The notes: a model not told the origin generated them from the letters alone. 64,000 nt of DNA from JAKVBK01 sp022447275 (GCA_047125605.1 CP138932.1:1116001-1180000), one strand, 5' to 3'. Positions 1 to 9,857 are shown, counted from the first letter of the stretch. A program made the numbers and translations.

Positions 1-8
1 GGTGCGTG

Positions 9-2417
9 ATGGAGCACAGGCATGTCATCATTATTGGCGGCGGCGTCATTGGCGCATCGGTCGCCTATCACCTGACAAAATTCGGCTGGTCCGATGTGCT
101 GTTGCTGGAGCGCTCAGAGCTCACATCGGGCTCCACGTGGCATGCGGCGGGCGGCTTTCACACCCTGAACGGCGATACCAACATGGCCGCGCTGCAAGGC
201 TACACGATCCGGCTCTATCGCGAGTTGGAGGCGTTGACGGGCATGTCCTGTGGGCTTCACCATGTGGGCGGAGTGACACTAGCGGACAGCCCGGAACGCC
301 TGGACATGCTCAAGGCGGAACGCGCCAAGCACCGCTACATGGGGCTTGAGACCGAAATCCTAACGCCAGATCAGATCCGCGAAGTGGCCCCGATCACGAA
401 TACCGATGGCGTGCTTGGCGGGCTCTATGACCCGTTGGATGGTCACCTCGATCCCTCGGGCACAACCCACGCCTATGCAAAGGCCGCGCGCATGGGCGGC
501 GCCGAAATCCGGTTGCACACACGGGTGCTCGAAACCAATCCGCGCACGGATGGCTGGGAGGTGGTCACGCAGGCCGGAACCTTGCGCTGCACCCATCTGG
601 TGAATGCTGCTGGCCTCTGGGCCCGCGAAGTGGCCGCGATGGCGGGCGTCTTCTTGCCCCTCCATCCGATGGAGCATCAGTATCTCGTCACCGAAGACAC
701 GCCTGAGATTTACACCCGCGAGAGCGAGCATCCCCATGTGATGGATCCCAGCGGCGAAAGTTACCTGCGCCAGGAAGGCCGGGGGCTGTGCATCGGTTTT
801 TATGAGCAGAAATGTCGCCCCTGGGCCATTGACGGCACCCCCTGGACCTTTGGGCACGAACTGTTGCCCGATGATTTCGACAAGATCGAGGATAGTATTG
901 CCTTCGCCTACAAGCGTTTTCCGGTGCTGGAACGGGCTGGCATCAAATCGGTGATCCACGGCCCGTTCACTTTTGCACCCGACGGCAATCCCCTCGTCGG
1001 GCCTGTGCTGGGGCTGCGCAACTATTGGTCAGCCTGTGCGGTGATGGCGGGCTTCAGCCAAGGCGGCGGCGTGGGTCTGTCCCTTGCGCAATGGATGGTT
1101 GAGGGAGAGCCAGAGCGCGACATCTCAGCGATGGATGTGGGCCGGTTCGGGCGCTGGATCACACCGGGCTACACCCGCGCCAAAGTCACCGAGAATTACC
1201 AAAGGCGGTTCTCGATCAGCTACCCCAACGAAGAGCTGCCAGCCGCCCGCCCCCATCGCACAACGCCAATGTATGATATCTTCAGCGACATGGGCGCGGT
1301 TTGGGGCCACCAATATGGGCTTGAGGTGCCGAACTACTTTGCAACGGGTCAGGAACCGACCTTCGAAATCCCGTCCTTCCGACGTTCCAACGCCTTTGCC
1401 GCCACCGCGCGCGAAGTGGCCGCTGTACGCACAGGAGTCGGCATCAACGAGCTACAGAATTTCGGCAAGTTCACAGTGGAGGGCGCGCAGGCCCGCGCGT
1501 GGCTCGACAGGATCATGGCGGGGCGCATTCCGAAGCCCGGACGGGTGTCCCTGTCACCGATGCTGTCGCCCAAGGGCCGCATCCTGGGCGATTTCACCAT
1601 TACGTGCCTGTCCGACACGCAGTTCCAACTCACGGCCTCCTATGGGGCCCAAGATATGCATTGGCGCTGGTTTGATACCCACCGACAGGAGGGGGTGCAT
1701 CTGCGCAACGTCTCTGACCGCCGCACGGGCTTTCAGATTGCCGGTCCGAAAGCACGGACGCTGCTGGGCGCTGTCACCCGACAGGATGTCTCGTCCGAGA
1801 CTTTCCGCTTTCTGGACGCCAAATCCCTGCAGATCGGCCCCGTCACCGCTCTGGTGCAGCGGCTCAGCTACACCGGAGATCTCGGCTATGAAATCTATGT
1901 GGATGCCATGGATCAACGCGCCCTGTGGCACAGGCTGTGGCAGGCCGGGCACCCCATGGGCCTGACACCTTTTGGCATGCGCGCGATGATGTCGTTGCGG
2001 CTGGACAGGTTTTTCGGCTCCTGGATGCGGGAGTATTCCCCCGATTACATGCCGTGCGAAACCGGGATGGATCGGTTCATTCACTGGCGGAAACCCGTCG
2101 AGTTCATTGGCCGCGCAGCCGCCATGGCCGAGCGAGCCGCCGGCCCTGCGCGCGTGCTGTGCGCCTTCTTAGTCGACACCGAGGAGGCCGATGTGGTGGC
2201 CTATGAGCCGATCTGGCTTGAGGGCAGCGTGCAAGGCTTCTGCACCTCGGGCGGCTATGCCCACCACAGCGGGCTGTCCGTGGCGATGGGTTTTGTGCCG
2301 CAGGACCGCGCGACCGACGGGCTGCGCGTTGAGATTGAAATCCTTGGGCAACGCCGCCCTGCCCGGCTTGTCACCCGCCCGGCTTGGGATCCTGATGGCG
2401 CGGTGATGCGCGGATGA
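9..2417 (+). CDS. FAD-dependent oxidoreductase / GcvT fusion protein (dimethylglycine or sarcosine dehydrogenase family)
   Basis: Two-part protein of 802 aa. The N-terminal half is a DAO-type flavoprotein: a GGGVIG dinucleotide loop at about residues 10-15 sits on a hydrophobic strand, followed by the ERSELTSGSTWHAAGG stretch where FAD is usually attached or bound in this family. The C-terminal ~350 residues are a GCV_T aminomethyltransferase-like folate-binding module. Relatives demethylate N-methylated glycines (sarcosine, dimethylglycine) and pass the one-carbon unit to tetrahydrofolate; the exact substrate cannot be read from sequence. ATG at 9 is chosen because the FAD strand begins within five residues; a GTG at 6 is possible, and an upstream gene may end at the TGA at 7-9. 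Its stop overlaps the next start (ATGA), so the two are co-translated. Confidence 0.85.
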   Translation: MEHRHVIIIGGGVIGASVAYHLTKFGWSDVLLLERSELTSGSTWHAAGGFHTLNGDTNMAALQGYTIRLYRELEALTGMSCGLHHVGGVTLADSPERLDMLKAERAKHRYMGLETEILTPDQIREVAPITNTDGVLGGLYDPLDGHLDPSGTTHAYAKAARMGGAEIRLHTRVLETNPRTDGWEVVTQAGTLRCTHLVNAAGLWAREVAAMAGVFLPLHPMEHQYLVTEDTPEIYTRESEHPHVMDPSGESYLRQEGRGLCIGFYEQKCRPWAIDGTPWTFGHELLPDDFDKIEDSIAFAYKRFPVLERAGIKSVIHGPFTFAPDGNPLVGPVLGLRNYWSACAVMAGFSQGGGVGLSLAQWMVEGEPERDISAMDVGRFGRWITPGYTRAKVTENYQRRFSISYPNEELPAARPHRTTPMYDIFSDMGAVWGHQYGLEVPNYFATGQEPTFEIPSFRRSNAFAATAREVAAVRTGVGINELQNFGKFTVEGAQARAWLDRIMAGRIPKPGRVSLSPMLSPKGRILGDFTITCLSDTQFQLTASYGAQDMHWRWFDTHRQEGVHLRNVSDRRTGFQIAGPKARTLLGAVTRQDVSSETFRFLDAKSLQIGPVTALVQRLSYTGDLGYEIYVDAMDQRALWHRLWQAGHPMGLTPFGMRAMMSLRLDRFFGSWMREYSPDYMPCETGMDRFIHWRKPVEFIGRAAAMAERAAGPARVLCAFLVDTEEADVVAYEPIWLEGSVQGFCTSGGYAHHSGLSVAMGFVPQDRATDGLRVEIEILGQRRPARLVTRPAWDPDGAVMRG

Positions 2418-3022
2418 CACCGATCCTGATCCTTGCGGCCGGTAAATCCAGCCGAATGCGCGGCGCCGACAAGCTGCTCGAAGACATATCTGGGCAACCG
2501 CTGATCGTGCGGCAGGTGCGCATGGCGCTGGCAACGGGGCACCCGGTCTATGTCACTTTGCCCGCGCGCGATCACCCGCGCGCCGAGGCTCTGACACAGC
2601 ACGAAGTAAACACGGCGCAGCGCGTTCCGGTGCCAGATGCGGCCGATGGCTTATCAGCCAGCCTCCGGAGAGGCGTGGCTGCCTTGCCAGAGGGCAGCGA
2701 CGGCGTTTTGATCTTGCTTGGCGATTTACCCGACTTGCAGACATCGGATTTGTTGACAGTGCTCAATGCCCGGCAAAGGGCACCGGACGCGCTGATTTGG
2801 CGTGGAGCAGATGCCACGGGCGGGCAAGGGCATCCGCTATTATGCGCGGCGGCGCTCTTTCCCCAGATCGCTACGCTAAATGGCGATGAAGGTGCAAAAC
2901 CATTGGTCCGTCGCGCTCAGGCAGAGGGGCGGCTGCACTTAGTGCCCCTGCCCGATGCCCGCGCGACGACCGATCTGGACACGCCAGAAGCCTGGGCCGC
3001 ATGGCGGGCTGCGCAACCGTAG
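2414..3022 (+). CDS. MobA-like NTP transferase (molybdenum cofactor cytidylyltransferase family)
   Basis: Nucleotidyltransferase of 202 aa with the family's N-terminal signature LAAGKSSRMRGADKLL (residues 7-22), the loop that holds the nucleotide phosphates, and a GDLPDLQ motif near residue 100 that supplies the metal-binding aspartate. Relatives (MocA, MobA, PucB) attach CMP or GMP to molybdopterin; some unassigned members sit beside other redox enzymes. It overlaps the preceding oxidoreductase by 4 nt. No molybdoenzyme is visible in the window, so its client is unknown. Family assignment is firm, function is inferred. Confidence 0.75.
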   Translation: MTPILILAAGKSSRMRGADKLLEDISGQPLIVRQVRMALATGHPVYVTLPARDHPRAEALTQHEVNTAQRVPVPDAADGLSASLRRGVAALPEGSDGVLILLGDLPDLQTSDLLTVLNARQRAPDALIWRGADATGGQGHPLLCAAALFPQIATLNGDEGAKPLVRRAQAEGRLHLVPLPDARATTDLDTPEAWAAWRAAQP

Positions 3023-3145
3023 GCGCCTGCCGAACACGCAGTCCGCATGAAGGCACCTTTGCGCGGCTTCCCTGCGCTCTGCTGTCAGCTGTAGAAGGTG
3101 GACTTGGCATCGGGCAGACCTCCGACAATCAGCGACGACCAAAGA

Positions 3146-4081
3146 CTAAAACATCTGCCCCAGCAACTGCGCCTCGCGAGGCTTCAGAACCGCGCGGGCT
3201 GCTGTGTAACGCCCGGTTCGGCTGGCGGGCGCCATGTTTGGTACCAATGCCCCCATGTCGTCGCGCTGCGTCTTGGAAAACATCAAAAGCTGCTCTGGGG
3301 CAGGCTGAAGACTTTCGCACCAAGCCCCTTCGGCAAGAATGATTTCATGTTTGGGCAGCAAAAGCTGATACCAGTCCAGAGCTTGCAGAGGGGCGGCGTG
3401 CGCCTTGTCTAGCGAAATGAGATCGTCCGCGCGCACAAGAACTTCGCGTTCCCCAAAATGCAGCGCGGCCGCATTGTCCGCGATCAGCATTCGGTGATTG
3501 GGAGAAACTGTTAACCGACGCGCGGGCTGGCCCGGCCCCAGTGCTCCGGACGGTATGATAACGGGCGCGAGCCGATCAAACTGTGCAAAATCGTCAGGGT
3601 CGACATGGGTTGAACCGACCCAAAGAACTGGTTGAATACCATTGTCACGGGTCAACACGCCATCGCCTGCGCGCAGCGCCGCAACAGGGCGCGCGCCCTC
3701 CGGCGTGGCGATCCGGGTTTCGGGACCAAAACAGGCCATGCCTTCAATAATGCGCCCCCCACCCCGCGACCGTCCGTTTGACATCACAAAGCGGCTGGCA
3801 GGCGATGGCTTGGCCTCCTCAGGTCGCAGGATCACAGCCACAGGCCGACCGATCGGGACGACCGGACCGTCGGCAGCTTCCTGCGCCCCATGAAGCTGCA
3901 CTCTTTCCGGTTGGGGCGCCCTGAGCACCACGGGGAACATTTGCACGACGATACGGAGCAGTCGGCCTGCTGTGTCCACATCCAGCACGCGTCCGCCTGA
4001 CACCACCTCCGGGACGGGCGCTTCAAAGGCCGGCGCACCCTCTTGGATGGTCCAGTGCAACTTTATCGTGGTTTCGCCCAT
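3146..4081 (-). CDS. Hint-domain protein (Hint_2 type), first of three in the window
   Basis: Protein of about 311 aa. The C-terminal two thirds form a Hint (Hedgehog/intein) module: the putative catalytic cysteine C117 in ACFGPETRIATPEG, a conserved GDGVLTRDNGIQPVLWVG strand pair, SPNHRML (block B-like histidine) and HEIILAEGAWCESL near the end. Such modules self-cleave or splice in inteins and Hedgehog; in Rhodobacterales they occur as stand-alone proteins of unknown role, sometimes fused to secreted repeats. The N-terminal ~110 residues match nothing I recognise. The reading frame stays open to 4264 inside guaB; ATG at 4081 is chosen because it clears the guaB end, though its ribosome site is weak, so the start is uncertain. 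Confidence 0.65.
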   Translation of the reverse strand: MGETTIKLHWTIQEGAPAFEAPVPEVVSGGRVLDVDTAGRLLRIVVQMFPVVLRAPQPERVQLHGAQEAADGPVVPIGRPVAVILRPEEAKPSPASRFVMSNGRSRGGGRIIEGMACFGPETRIATPEGARPVAALRAGDGVLTRDNGIQPVLWVGSTHVDPDDFAQFDRLAPVIIPSGALGPGQPARRLTVSPNHRMLIADNAAALHFGEREVLVRADDLISLDKAHAAPLQALDWYQLLLPKHEIILAEGAWCESLQPAPEQLLMFSKTQRDDMGALVPNMAPASRTGRYTAARAVLKPREAQLLGQMF

Positions 4082-4211
4082 GGTCAGCTTTTTCCCAAAG
4101 CGCTTGGCCTCGACTATAGGAAGCGCGTCGCGAGGGAGCCAGTGCGATTTTCCAACATGTGGCGAGGATGGATATGTGGCGCTTGGGGAATGCCCCCCAA
4201 GCGCGGACTGA

Positions 4212-5666
4212 TCAGCCCAACCGGTAATTCGGGCTTTCGCGCGTGATCTGCACGTCGTGGACATGGCTTTCCTTGAGCCCCGCCCCGGTGATCTTCACGA
4301 ACTGGCAGTCGCGCCGCATTTCCGCGATTGTCGCGCAGCCGGTATAGCCCATGGCCGCGCGCAAACCGCCCACCAATTGGTGCAGAACGGTGCTTGCTGT
4401 CCCCTTGTAGGGAACTTGGCCCTCGATGCCCTCGGGAACCAGTTTGTCAGAGGCCGCGTCCTTCTGGAAATAGCGATCCGCAGAACCGCGCGCCATCGCA
4501 CCCAATGAGCCCATACCACGATAGGATTTGAACGACCGCCCCTGGTAGAGGATCACCTCGCCCGGGCTCTCATCGGTGCCTGCAATCATCGAGCCCACCA
4601 TTGCACAGGACGCACCCGCAGCAATCGCCTTGGCAAAATCGCCCGAGAATTTGATGCCCCCATCGGCAATCACGGGCACATCATTTTGGGCGGCGATGCG
4701 GGCGCAGTCCATGATGGCTGTCAGCTGGGGCACGCCCACACCGGCCACCATGCGCGTGGTGCAGATCGAGCCGGGGCCGATGCCCACTTTTACCGCATCC
4801 GCACCAGCATCAATCAAGGCCTGCGTGGCATCTGCCGTGGCCACGTTACCAGCGATCACCTGCACTTCGTTTGACAGGCGCTTGACCCGTGCCACCGTGT
4901 CCAGCACGCCCGCAGAATGGCCATGGGCCGTATCCACCACGATAATATCCACCTGTGCATCGAGCAGCGCCTCAGACCGTTCAAAGCCGCTGTCCCCAAC
5001 ACCGGTGGCCGCCGCGACACGCAGCCGCCCAAGATCATCCTTGCAGGCTGTCGGGTTGAGCACCGAACGCTCGCTGTCTTTCAGCGTCAGCAGGCCGGTC
5101 AGTTTGCCCTCATCGTCTGTCACCACGAGCTTTTCGATCCGGCGTGCCTTCATCAGGCTCAGCGCTTCCTGCCGGTCTGCGGGCTCGCGCAGAACAGCAA
5201 GGTTTTCCGATGTCATCATGACACGCACGGGCGTATCGGGATGTTCGGCAAAGCGCATGTCGCGGTTGGTGACGATGCCAACAAGGCGGTGATTTTCGTC
5301 CACCACTGGGAAACCAGTGAAGCCATAGCGCTCCTTGAGGGCTTGCGCATCGGCCAGTGTCTGATCCGGGGTCAGTGTGACAGGATTGTAGACGATCCCG
5401 CTTTCAAACCGTTTCACGCGGCGCACCTCGCGGGCCTGGTCTTCCACGTTGAGGTTTTTGTGCACAACGCCCATGCCACCGGCCTGCGCCATGGTGATGG
5501 CCATACGGCTTTCCGTCACCGTATCCATCGCCGAGGACAGCAACGGAATGTTGAGATCAATCGTGCGCGTTACCCGCGTCCGGGTATCCGCATCGCTGGG
5601 CAGAACCCGGCTTTCAGCGGGAACAAGCAGAACGTCGTCGAAGGTCAGTGCCTCGCGAATCTCCAT
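4212..5666 (-). CDS. guaB: Inosine-5'-monophosphate dehydrogenase
   Basis: 484 aa, the usual size of bacterial IMPDH. It oxidises IMP to XMP with NAD+, the committed step of guanine nucleotide synthesis in the cytosol. The active-site loop GIGPGSICTTRMVAG places the catalytic cysteine at residue 302; a pair of CBS domains is inserted at about residues 95-205 and regulates the enzyme in relatives. The N-terminus FDDVLLVPAESRVLPSD is diagnostic. The ATG at 5666 is preferred over open frame further upstream because GGAGG lies 5 nt before it. Transcribed away from the ureohydrolase gene, sharing the ~210-bp intergenic region. Confidence 0.97.
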   Translation of the reverse strand: MEIREALTFDDVLLVPAESRVLPSDADTRTRVTRTIDLNIPLLSSAMDTVTESRMAITMAQAGGMGVVHKNLNVEDQAREVRRVKRFESGIVYNPVTLTPDQTLADAQALKERYGFTGFPVVDENHRLVGIVTNRDMRFAEHPDTPVRVMMTSENLAVLREPADRQEALSLMKARRIEKLVVTDDEGKLTGLLTLKDSERSVLNPTACKDDLGRLRVAAATGVGDSGFERSEALLDAQVDIIVVDTAHGHSAGVLDTVARVKRLSNEVQVIAGNVATADATQALIDAGADAVKVGIGPGSICTTRMVAGVGVPQLTAIMDCARIAAQNDVPVIADGGIKFSGDFAKAIAAGASCAMVGSMIAGTDESPGEVILYQGRSFKSYRGMGSLGAMARGSADRYFQKDAASDKLVPEGIEGQVPYKGTASTVLHQLVGGLRAAMGYTGCATIAEMRRDCQFVKITGAGLKESHVHDVQITRESPNYRLG

Positions 5667-5878
5667 CGGTGCCTCCATCAGGGGAATGGGTTCGGTTGGC
5701 ACGGCCCTATCGCATGCAACAGGCCGGGGGGAAAGGGTCAAAACGATCTGATGCGCCACCAGAGCGCACGGAGCTTAAATTCTAAGCGCCACTCAGCGCA
5801 GGCGTTTGCAGCCCGCAGCAGGCGCTCTTCGCCCGTTTAAGGCTTGAAAGCCGGGCCAAGGCGGTTTCCTGTGGGGGG

Positions 5879-6829
5879 ATGAACAGTTACGATAGCGGCC
5901 GCCTCGATTTACCTTTTGTGGGCATTTCCACGTTCGGCAAACGTCCCTACCAGCCCGATTGGTCTGCGCTGCAGGCCGATGTGGCCATTATTGGGGCCCC
6001 GTTTGATGCGGGCACCCAGTGGCGGGCGGGCGCGCGCTTCGGACCGCGGGCCGTGCGCGAGGCCTCTACCTTGTTTTCCTTTGGCCATGCCGGCGCCTAT
6101 GACCACGAAGATGACGCCACCTACCTGCCTGGCTCTGTGCACATCGTGGATATGGGCGATGCAGATATCGTGCATACGGACACCGAAAAGAGCCACGCCA
6201 ACATCGAACAGGCCGTGCGCGCGGCACTGGCGGCCAAAGCCTTGCCCGTCACGATCGGCGGCGATCACTCGATCAACATTCCGGTCATTCGCGCCTTTGA
6301 AGGGCACACGCCGTTCCATTTGCTCCAGATAGATGCCCATCTGGATTTCGTCGACACCCGACACGGCGTGCGCAACGGGCACGGCAACCCCATGCGCAGG
6401 GCCGCCGAGCAGCCCCATGTGAGCGGCCTAACGCAGGTGGGCATCCGCAACGTGTCATCCACCGCGCGCGAGGGCTATGAAGACGCGCGGCGCATGGGCT
6501 CGGACATCTTGTCGGTACGGCAAGCCCGCGCCCTTGGGCCCAAGGGCGTTGCGGGCCGCATCCCCGCTGGTGTGCCGCTCTATGTGACGATCGATATCGA
6601 TGCGTTCTGCCCCTCCATCGCGCCGGGAACCGGCACCCCCAGCCATGGTGGATTTCTTTATTACGATGTGCTCGAAATGCTGCAGGAAGTGGCCCGCTCC
6701 CATGAGATCATCGGGATCGATCTCGTGGAGGTGGCCCCAGATTATGATCAGACGGGCAGCACCGCCATTCTCGCGGCGCAAATCCTGCTGAACTTTCTGG
6801 GCTTCATCTTTCACGCACGGGGCCATTGA
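5879..6829 (+). CDS. speB: Agmatinase-family ureohydrolase
   Basis: 316 aa enzyme of the arginase/agmatinase superfamily. All Mn2+ ligands are present: H130 in GGDHS, D152/H154/D156 in DAHLD, and D239/D241 in DIDAFCP. Agmatinase hydrolyses agmatine to putrescine and urea; close homologues act on guanidinobutyrate or other guanidino acids, so the substrate is not certain. The RAGARFGPRAVREAS segment is typical of the SpeB branch. A purine-rich GGGGGG abuts the start codon; AAGGCGG about 14 nt upstream is a better-spaced ribosome site. No arginine decarboxylase is visible nearby. It converges on the photolyase gene. Confidence 0.82.
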   Translation: MNSYDSGRLDLPFVGISTFGKRPYQPDWSALQADVAIIGAPFDAGTQWRAGARFGPRAVREASTLFSFGHAGAYDHEDDATYLPGSVHIVDMGDADIVHTDTEKSHANIEQAVRAALAAKALPVTIGGDHSINIPVIRAFEGHTPFHLLQIDAHLDFVDTRHGVRNGHGNPMRRAAEQPHVSGLTQVGIRNVSSTAREGYEDARRMGSDILSVRQARALGPKGVAGRIPAGVPLYVTIDIDAFCPSIAPGTGTPSHGGFLYYDVLEMLQEVARSHEIIGIDLVEVAPDYDQTGSTAILAAQILLNFLGFIFHARGH

Positions 6830-6888
6830 GCGCTTAGAGCGGCCGGTAAGGCCCCGCCACGCGCGCTAATTACCGTAAACCGTAGGCC

Positions 6889-8328
6889 TTAAAAGCTGCG
6901 GGCCTTATAGGCTTCAAGCGCCCTCGCGCGCCCTGCCTCAGGCGTGATTCTGGGCCGTGGATACGCCATATCCGGCGACAGACCCCAACTGCGCGGCACA
7001 GCCTCAAAAAAGCTCAATGCGGTCTCGGAAGGGTTGCCCTTGCCCTCGGCAATCCACTGGTCTGCATAGGCCCCGTTCGGATCAAACTTGGCAAGCTGTG
7101 TGACCGGGTTGAACACGCGGAAATAGGGCGTGGCATCGGGCCCTGAACCCGCCGACCACTGCCACCCCATCGCGTTGGAAGCCGGATCCCAATCCACGAG
7201 GCAGGTCTCAAACCAACGCATCCCGATCTTCCAATGGGTCATCATGTGCTTTGTCAGCCAGGAGGCCACGATCATTCGGCCGCGGTTGTGCATCGTGCCG
7301 GTGACATACATCTGGCGCATCGCCGCATCCACAAAGGGAATGCCAGTGCGCCCCTGCTTCCAGGCCAGAACAGCGGGATCATCCTCATCGGTGGACCAGG
7401 GAAAGGCATCCCATTCCGGACGCCAGTTGCCACTGGTCAGATGGGGCGTGTGATACATGAGGTGATAGGCAAATTCGCGCCAGACCAGTTCTTTCAGGAA
7501 AGTCTCAGCGCCGTTTAGGCCCTGTTCGCGTGCGGCCATGCCCACGGCCCAAGCCGTGCGCACGCCGATCTCGCCAAGGCTGAGATGGGCGGAGAGCTCC
7601 GAGGTGCCTGGAACAGCGGGCCGGTCGCGATTGGCCACATAGTCGCCAATCCAGCGCTCGGCAAAATCATGGAGCCGATCCAAGGCCGCCTGCTGGCCCA
7701 CGCGCACGTGACGGGACACGATATCAGCCCCGCGCTGCATGCGCGCGCCCAGCCCCCACTCGGCCAGATCATCGGATTCGGGCCAGTGTGCGGGCTCGGG
7801 CCACGCCCCCTCTGGCAGCGCGACTGGTGCGGCCACGTCGCGGCCCTTCACGGCGTTCCAATAGGGCGTATAGACCCGGTACATGCCGCCGGTTTTGGTC
7901 TCGACGGTCCAGGGTTCATGAAGCAGATGGCCTGCATGGCTATGGGCGGCCAACCCCTGAGCCGAAAGCTGGGCCTTCACAGCGCTGTCGCGTGAGATGG
8001 CGGCGGGATCATAAAGCCGCTGCCAATGCACTTCGCGCGCGCCGGTCTCTGCGGCCAAATCCTGCAAGACCGCCTGCGCTTCGCCCCGGCGCAGGATCAG
8101 TTTGGCACCGCGCGCCTCCAGATCTGCTTGCAAGGCCTCAAGGCTCTGACCAAGGCGCCATGCGGGCGCTGCCCCTAGGGCTTCGGTCTCGGGGTCCAGA
8201 ATGGCTACGGGGATCAGTGCTGCCCCTTGGGCCAAGGCAGAGGCGAATGCCGCCGACAAGCCGGGGTGATCGCTGAGCCGCAGATCACGGCGGAACCAGA
8301 ACAGAACGGCTTTGGGATCGCTGGACAT
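6889..8328 (-). CDS. phrB: Deoxyribodipyrimidine photo-lyase (class I CPD photolyase)
   Basis: 479 aa flavoprotein that repairs UV-induced cyclobutane pyrimidine dimers using blue light. The N-terminal photolyase domain starts FWFRRDLRLSDHPGL; the C-terminal FAD domain carries the conserved TSELSAHLSLGEIG, LVWREFAYHL, GTMHNRGRMIVASWLTKH and DWDPASNAMGWQW blocks, the last with the electron-transfer tryptophans. The start at 8328 has AAGG 7 nt upstream; an in-frame ATG at 8343 lacks this. Light-exposed marine bacteria commonly carry this gene. Confidence 0.95.
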   Translation of the reverse strand: MSSDPKAVLFWFRRDLRLSDHPGLSAAFASALAQGAALIPVAILDPETEALGAAPAWRLGQSLEALQADLEARGAKLILRRGEAQAVLQDLAAETGAREVHWQRLYDPAAISRDSAVKAQLSAQGLAAHSHAGHLLHEPWTVETKTGGMYRVYTPYWNAVKGRDVAAPVALPEGAWPEPAHWPESDDLAEWGLGARMQRGADIVSRHVRVGQQAALDRLHDFAERWIGDYVANRDRPAVPGTSELSAHLSLGEIGVRTAWAVGMAAREQGLNGAETFLKELVWREFAYHLMYHTPHLTSGNWRPEWDAFPWSTDEDDPAVLAWKQGRTGIPFVDAAMRQMYVTGTMHNRGRMIVASWLTKHMMTHWKIGMRWFETCLVDWDPASNAMGWQWSAGSGPDATPYFRVFNPVTQLAKFDPNGAYADQWIAEGKGNPSETALSFFEAVPRSWGLSPDMAYPRPRITPEAGRARALEAYKARSF

Positions 8329-8390
8329 GGGCGCGCCTTTCACAGGGCCGCGCCGGGTGCAGGGATCAAGACCCGGTGGCCAGCGCGGCG

Positions 8391-9617
8391 TTACAAAACG
8401 CGATCTAGCGCTTCAATCAGGCGGTCAATGTCCTCGGCGGAGGTATAGTGCACGAAACTGAGGCGCAGCACCCCGTGCTCGGGATCAACCCCCAGCGCGC
8501 GCAGAGGCCTTGGGGCGTAAAAATCGCCACCGCCGCACATGACCCCATGCTCTGCCAGTTCTTCCGCCAGATCCACCCCGGGACGCGCGTGCACAAGGCT
8601 CACGGTCGGGGCCCGCTCGCGCGCCTGCGTGGGGCCCAACATCCGGACACGCTCGTCGGCCTCGGCAAAATCAAGCAATGGCTGAAGCAGGCTGACTTCC
8701 GCATCGCGGAACAGGTCATGGACGAAAGCCGCCCGCGCCGTGGCATCGCGCCCGGCAACGGAATGGCGGCTGTGTACCGCGTCAATGTAGTCTGCAATGC
8801 CCGCGCAGGCCGCCACTTGGGCGTGATCCGCCCCGGCCGGATTGAACTTCATGGCGGCAGGCCCGTCGTTGAACACGTGCCCCTCGTTGGGCAAGAGATC
8901 CGCCAGACGCCGCCGCACGATCATCAGACCTTGGTGTGGGCCATAGGTTTTGTAGGCCGAGAACATGTAGATATCGGCGTTCAAACGGCCCACGTCAGGC
9001 ACACCATGCGGCGCGTAAGACACACCGTCCACGCACGCGAAGGCCCCAGCCCGGTGAATGCGCCAGACCAGCCGATTCACGTTGTTGATTTCACCAATGA
9101 CATTCGAGCAATGGGGAAAGCACACCAGCTTGACGCGGCCATCTTCGAGCAAAGGATCGAGCGTTTCGCCCTCAAGGCTGCCGGTCAGAGGGTTGATCGC
9201 CCATTCCCGCACCTCGATCCCATCGGCCACAAGGCGGCGCCACGCTCCGGTATTGGCTTCGTGATCCTGATTTGTCACGACGATGGCATCGCCGGGCGAC
9301 AGCCAGCGGCGTACCGCCTGCGCCATGACATGGACATTGGCCGTGGTGGAGGGGCCCATTACCAGCTCATCTGGCTGCACCCCCATCATCAGGGACAGAC
9401 GATTGCGCGCCTCCGTCATCTCAGCGCCGCCCATCTCGGAGGCGCGATAAGGCGCATAGGGCTGCACTTTGCGCTCGCGGTAAAACCGGCTCAGCCGCCA
9501 GATCACCTGCCGACAGGCATAAGAGCCCCCTGCATTCTCAAAAAACACCTGATCTCGCAGATCAGGCGCCTGAAAGGCAGGAAATTGCGAGCGAATGAAG
9601 TCCAGATCCAGATGCAT
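8391..9617 (-). CDS. Cysteine desulfurase-like PLP enzyme (aminotransferase class V, VC1184 type)
   Basis: 408 aa fold-type I PLP enzyme. The PLP lysine is K223 in SAYKTYGPHQG; H119 (DHEAN) and D197 (VDGVSYAPH) complete the cofactor site. This sequence pattern belongs to the cysteine desulfurase-like subfamily named after Vibrio VC1184, distinct from IscS/SufS; its members have no settled substrate. The flexible loop that holds a catalytic Cys in true desulfurases is not obvious, so sulfur mobilisation should not be assumed. The gene stands alone between phrB and a plus-strand hairpin. Confidence 0.82.
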   Translation of the reverse strand: MHLDLDFIRSQFPAFQAPDLRDQVFFENAGGSYACRQVIWRLSRFYRERKVQPYAPYRASEMGGAEMTEARNRLSLMMGVQPDELVMGPSTTANVHVMAQAVRRWLSPGDAIVVTNQDHEANTGAWRRLVADGIEVREWAINPLTGSLEGETLDPLLEDGRVKLVCFPHCSNVIGEINNVNRLVWRIHRAGAFACVDGVSYAPHGVPDVGRLNADIYMFSAYKTYGPHQGLMIVRRRLADLLPNEGHVFNDGPAAMKFNPAGADHAQVAACAGIADYIDAVHSRHSVAGRDATARAAFVHDLFRDAEVSLLQPLLDFAEADERVRMLGPTQARERAPTVSLVHARPGVDLAEELAEHGVMCGGGDFYAPRPLRALGVDPEHGVLRLSFVHYTSAEDIDRLIEALDRVL

Positions 9618-9701
9618 GGCCGGTATAGGTATCTTATGGTTTCAGTGAGGGCCCCAACCCTCGGCGCGCCCCTAGCGGTCGTTCAAAATGCCGACAAGTG
9701 C

Positions 9702-9722
9702 AAGGGGGGCTGCCCCTTTTTT
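9702..9722 (+). terminator. Hairpin with T tract, plus-strand orientation
   Basis: AAGGGG (9702-9707), 5-nt loop, CCCCTT (9713-9718) running into six T residues (9717-9722). It has the form of a rho-independent terminator reading rightward, yet no plus-strand gene lies to its left for several kilobases; it sits just upstream of the divergent start of the desulfurase-like gene. It may block antisense transcription. Confidence 0.55.
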
Positions 9723-9857
9723 AGTCGATCGGTGCATGAAAATCGGCAGGTTTTGACTGCGCCGCGCACACAGGCTCGCGCCTGACGCAAAGGCAAGTGA
9801 ACGGCGCTTGCGCGACCATTCCACAAGCGCACACCTGTATACGGCCCGCCTGCCCGC

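Noticed and set aside
5667..5759. Longer N-terminus for guaB
   Set aside because: The extra residues are unlike IMPDH and the strong GGAGG is placed for the start at 5666.
8448..9785. 445-codon open frame on the plus strand
   Set aside because: Lies antisense to the cysteine-desulfurase-like gene, whose protein has intact PLP residues; the plus-strand translation shows no family pattern and is His/Arg-rich as expected from an antisense frame in GC-rich DNA.
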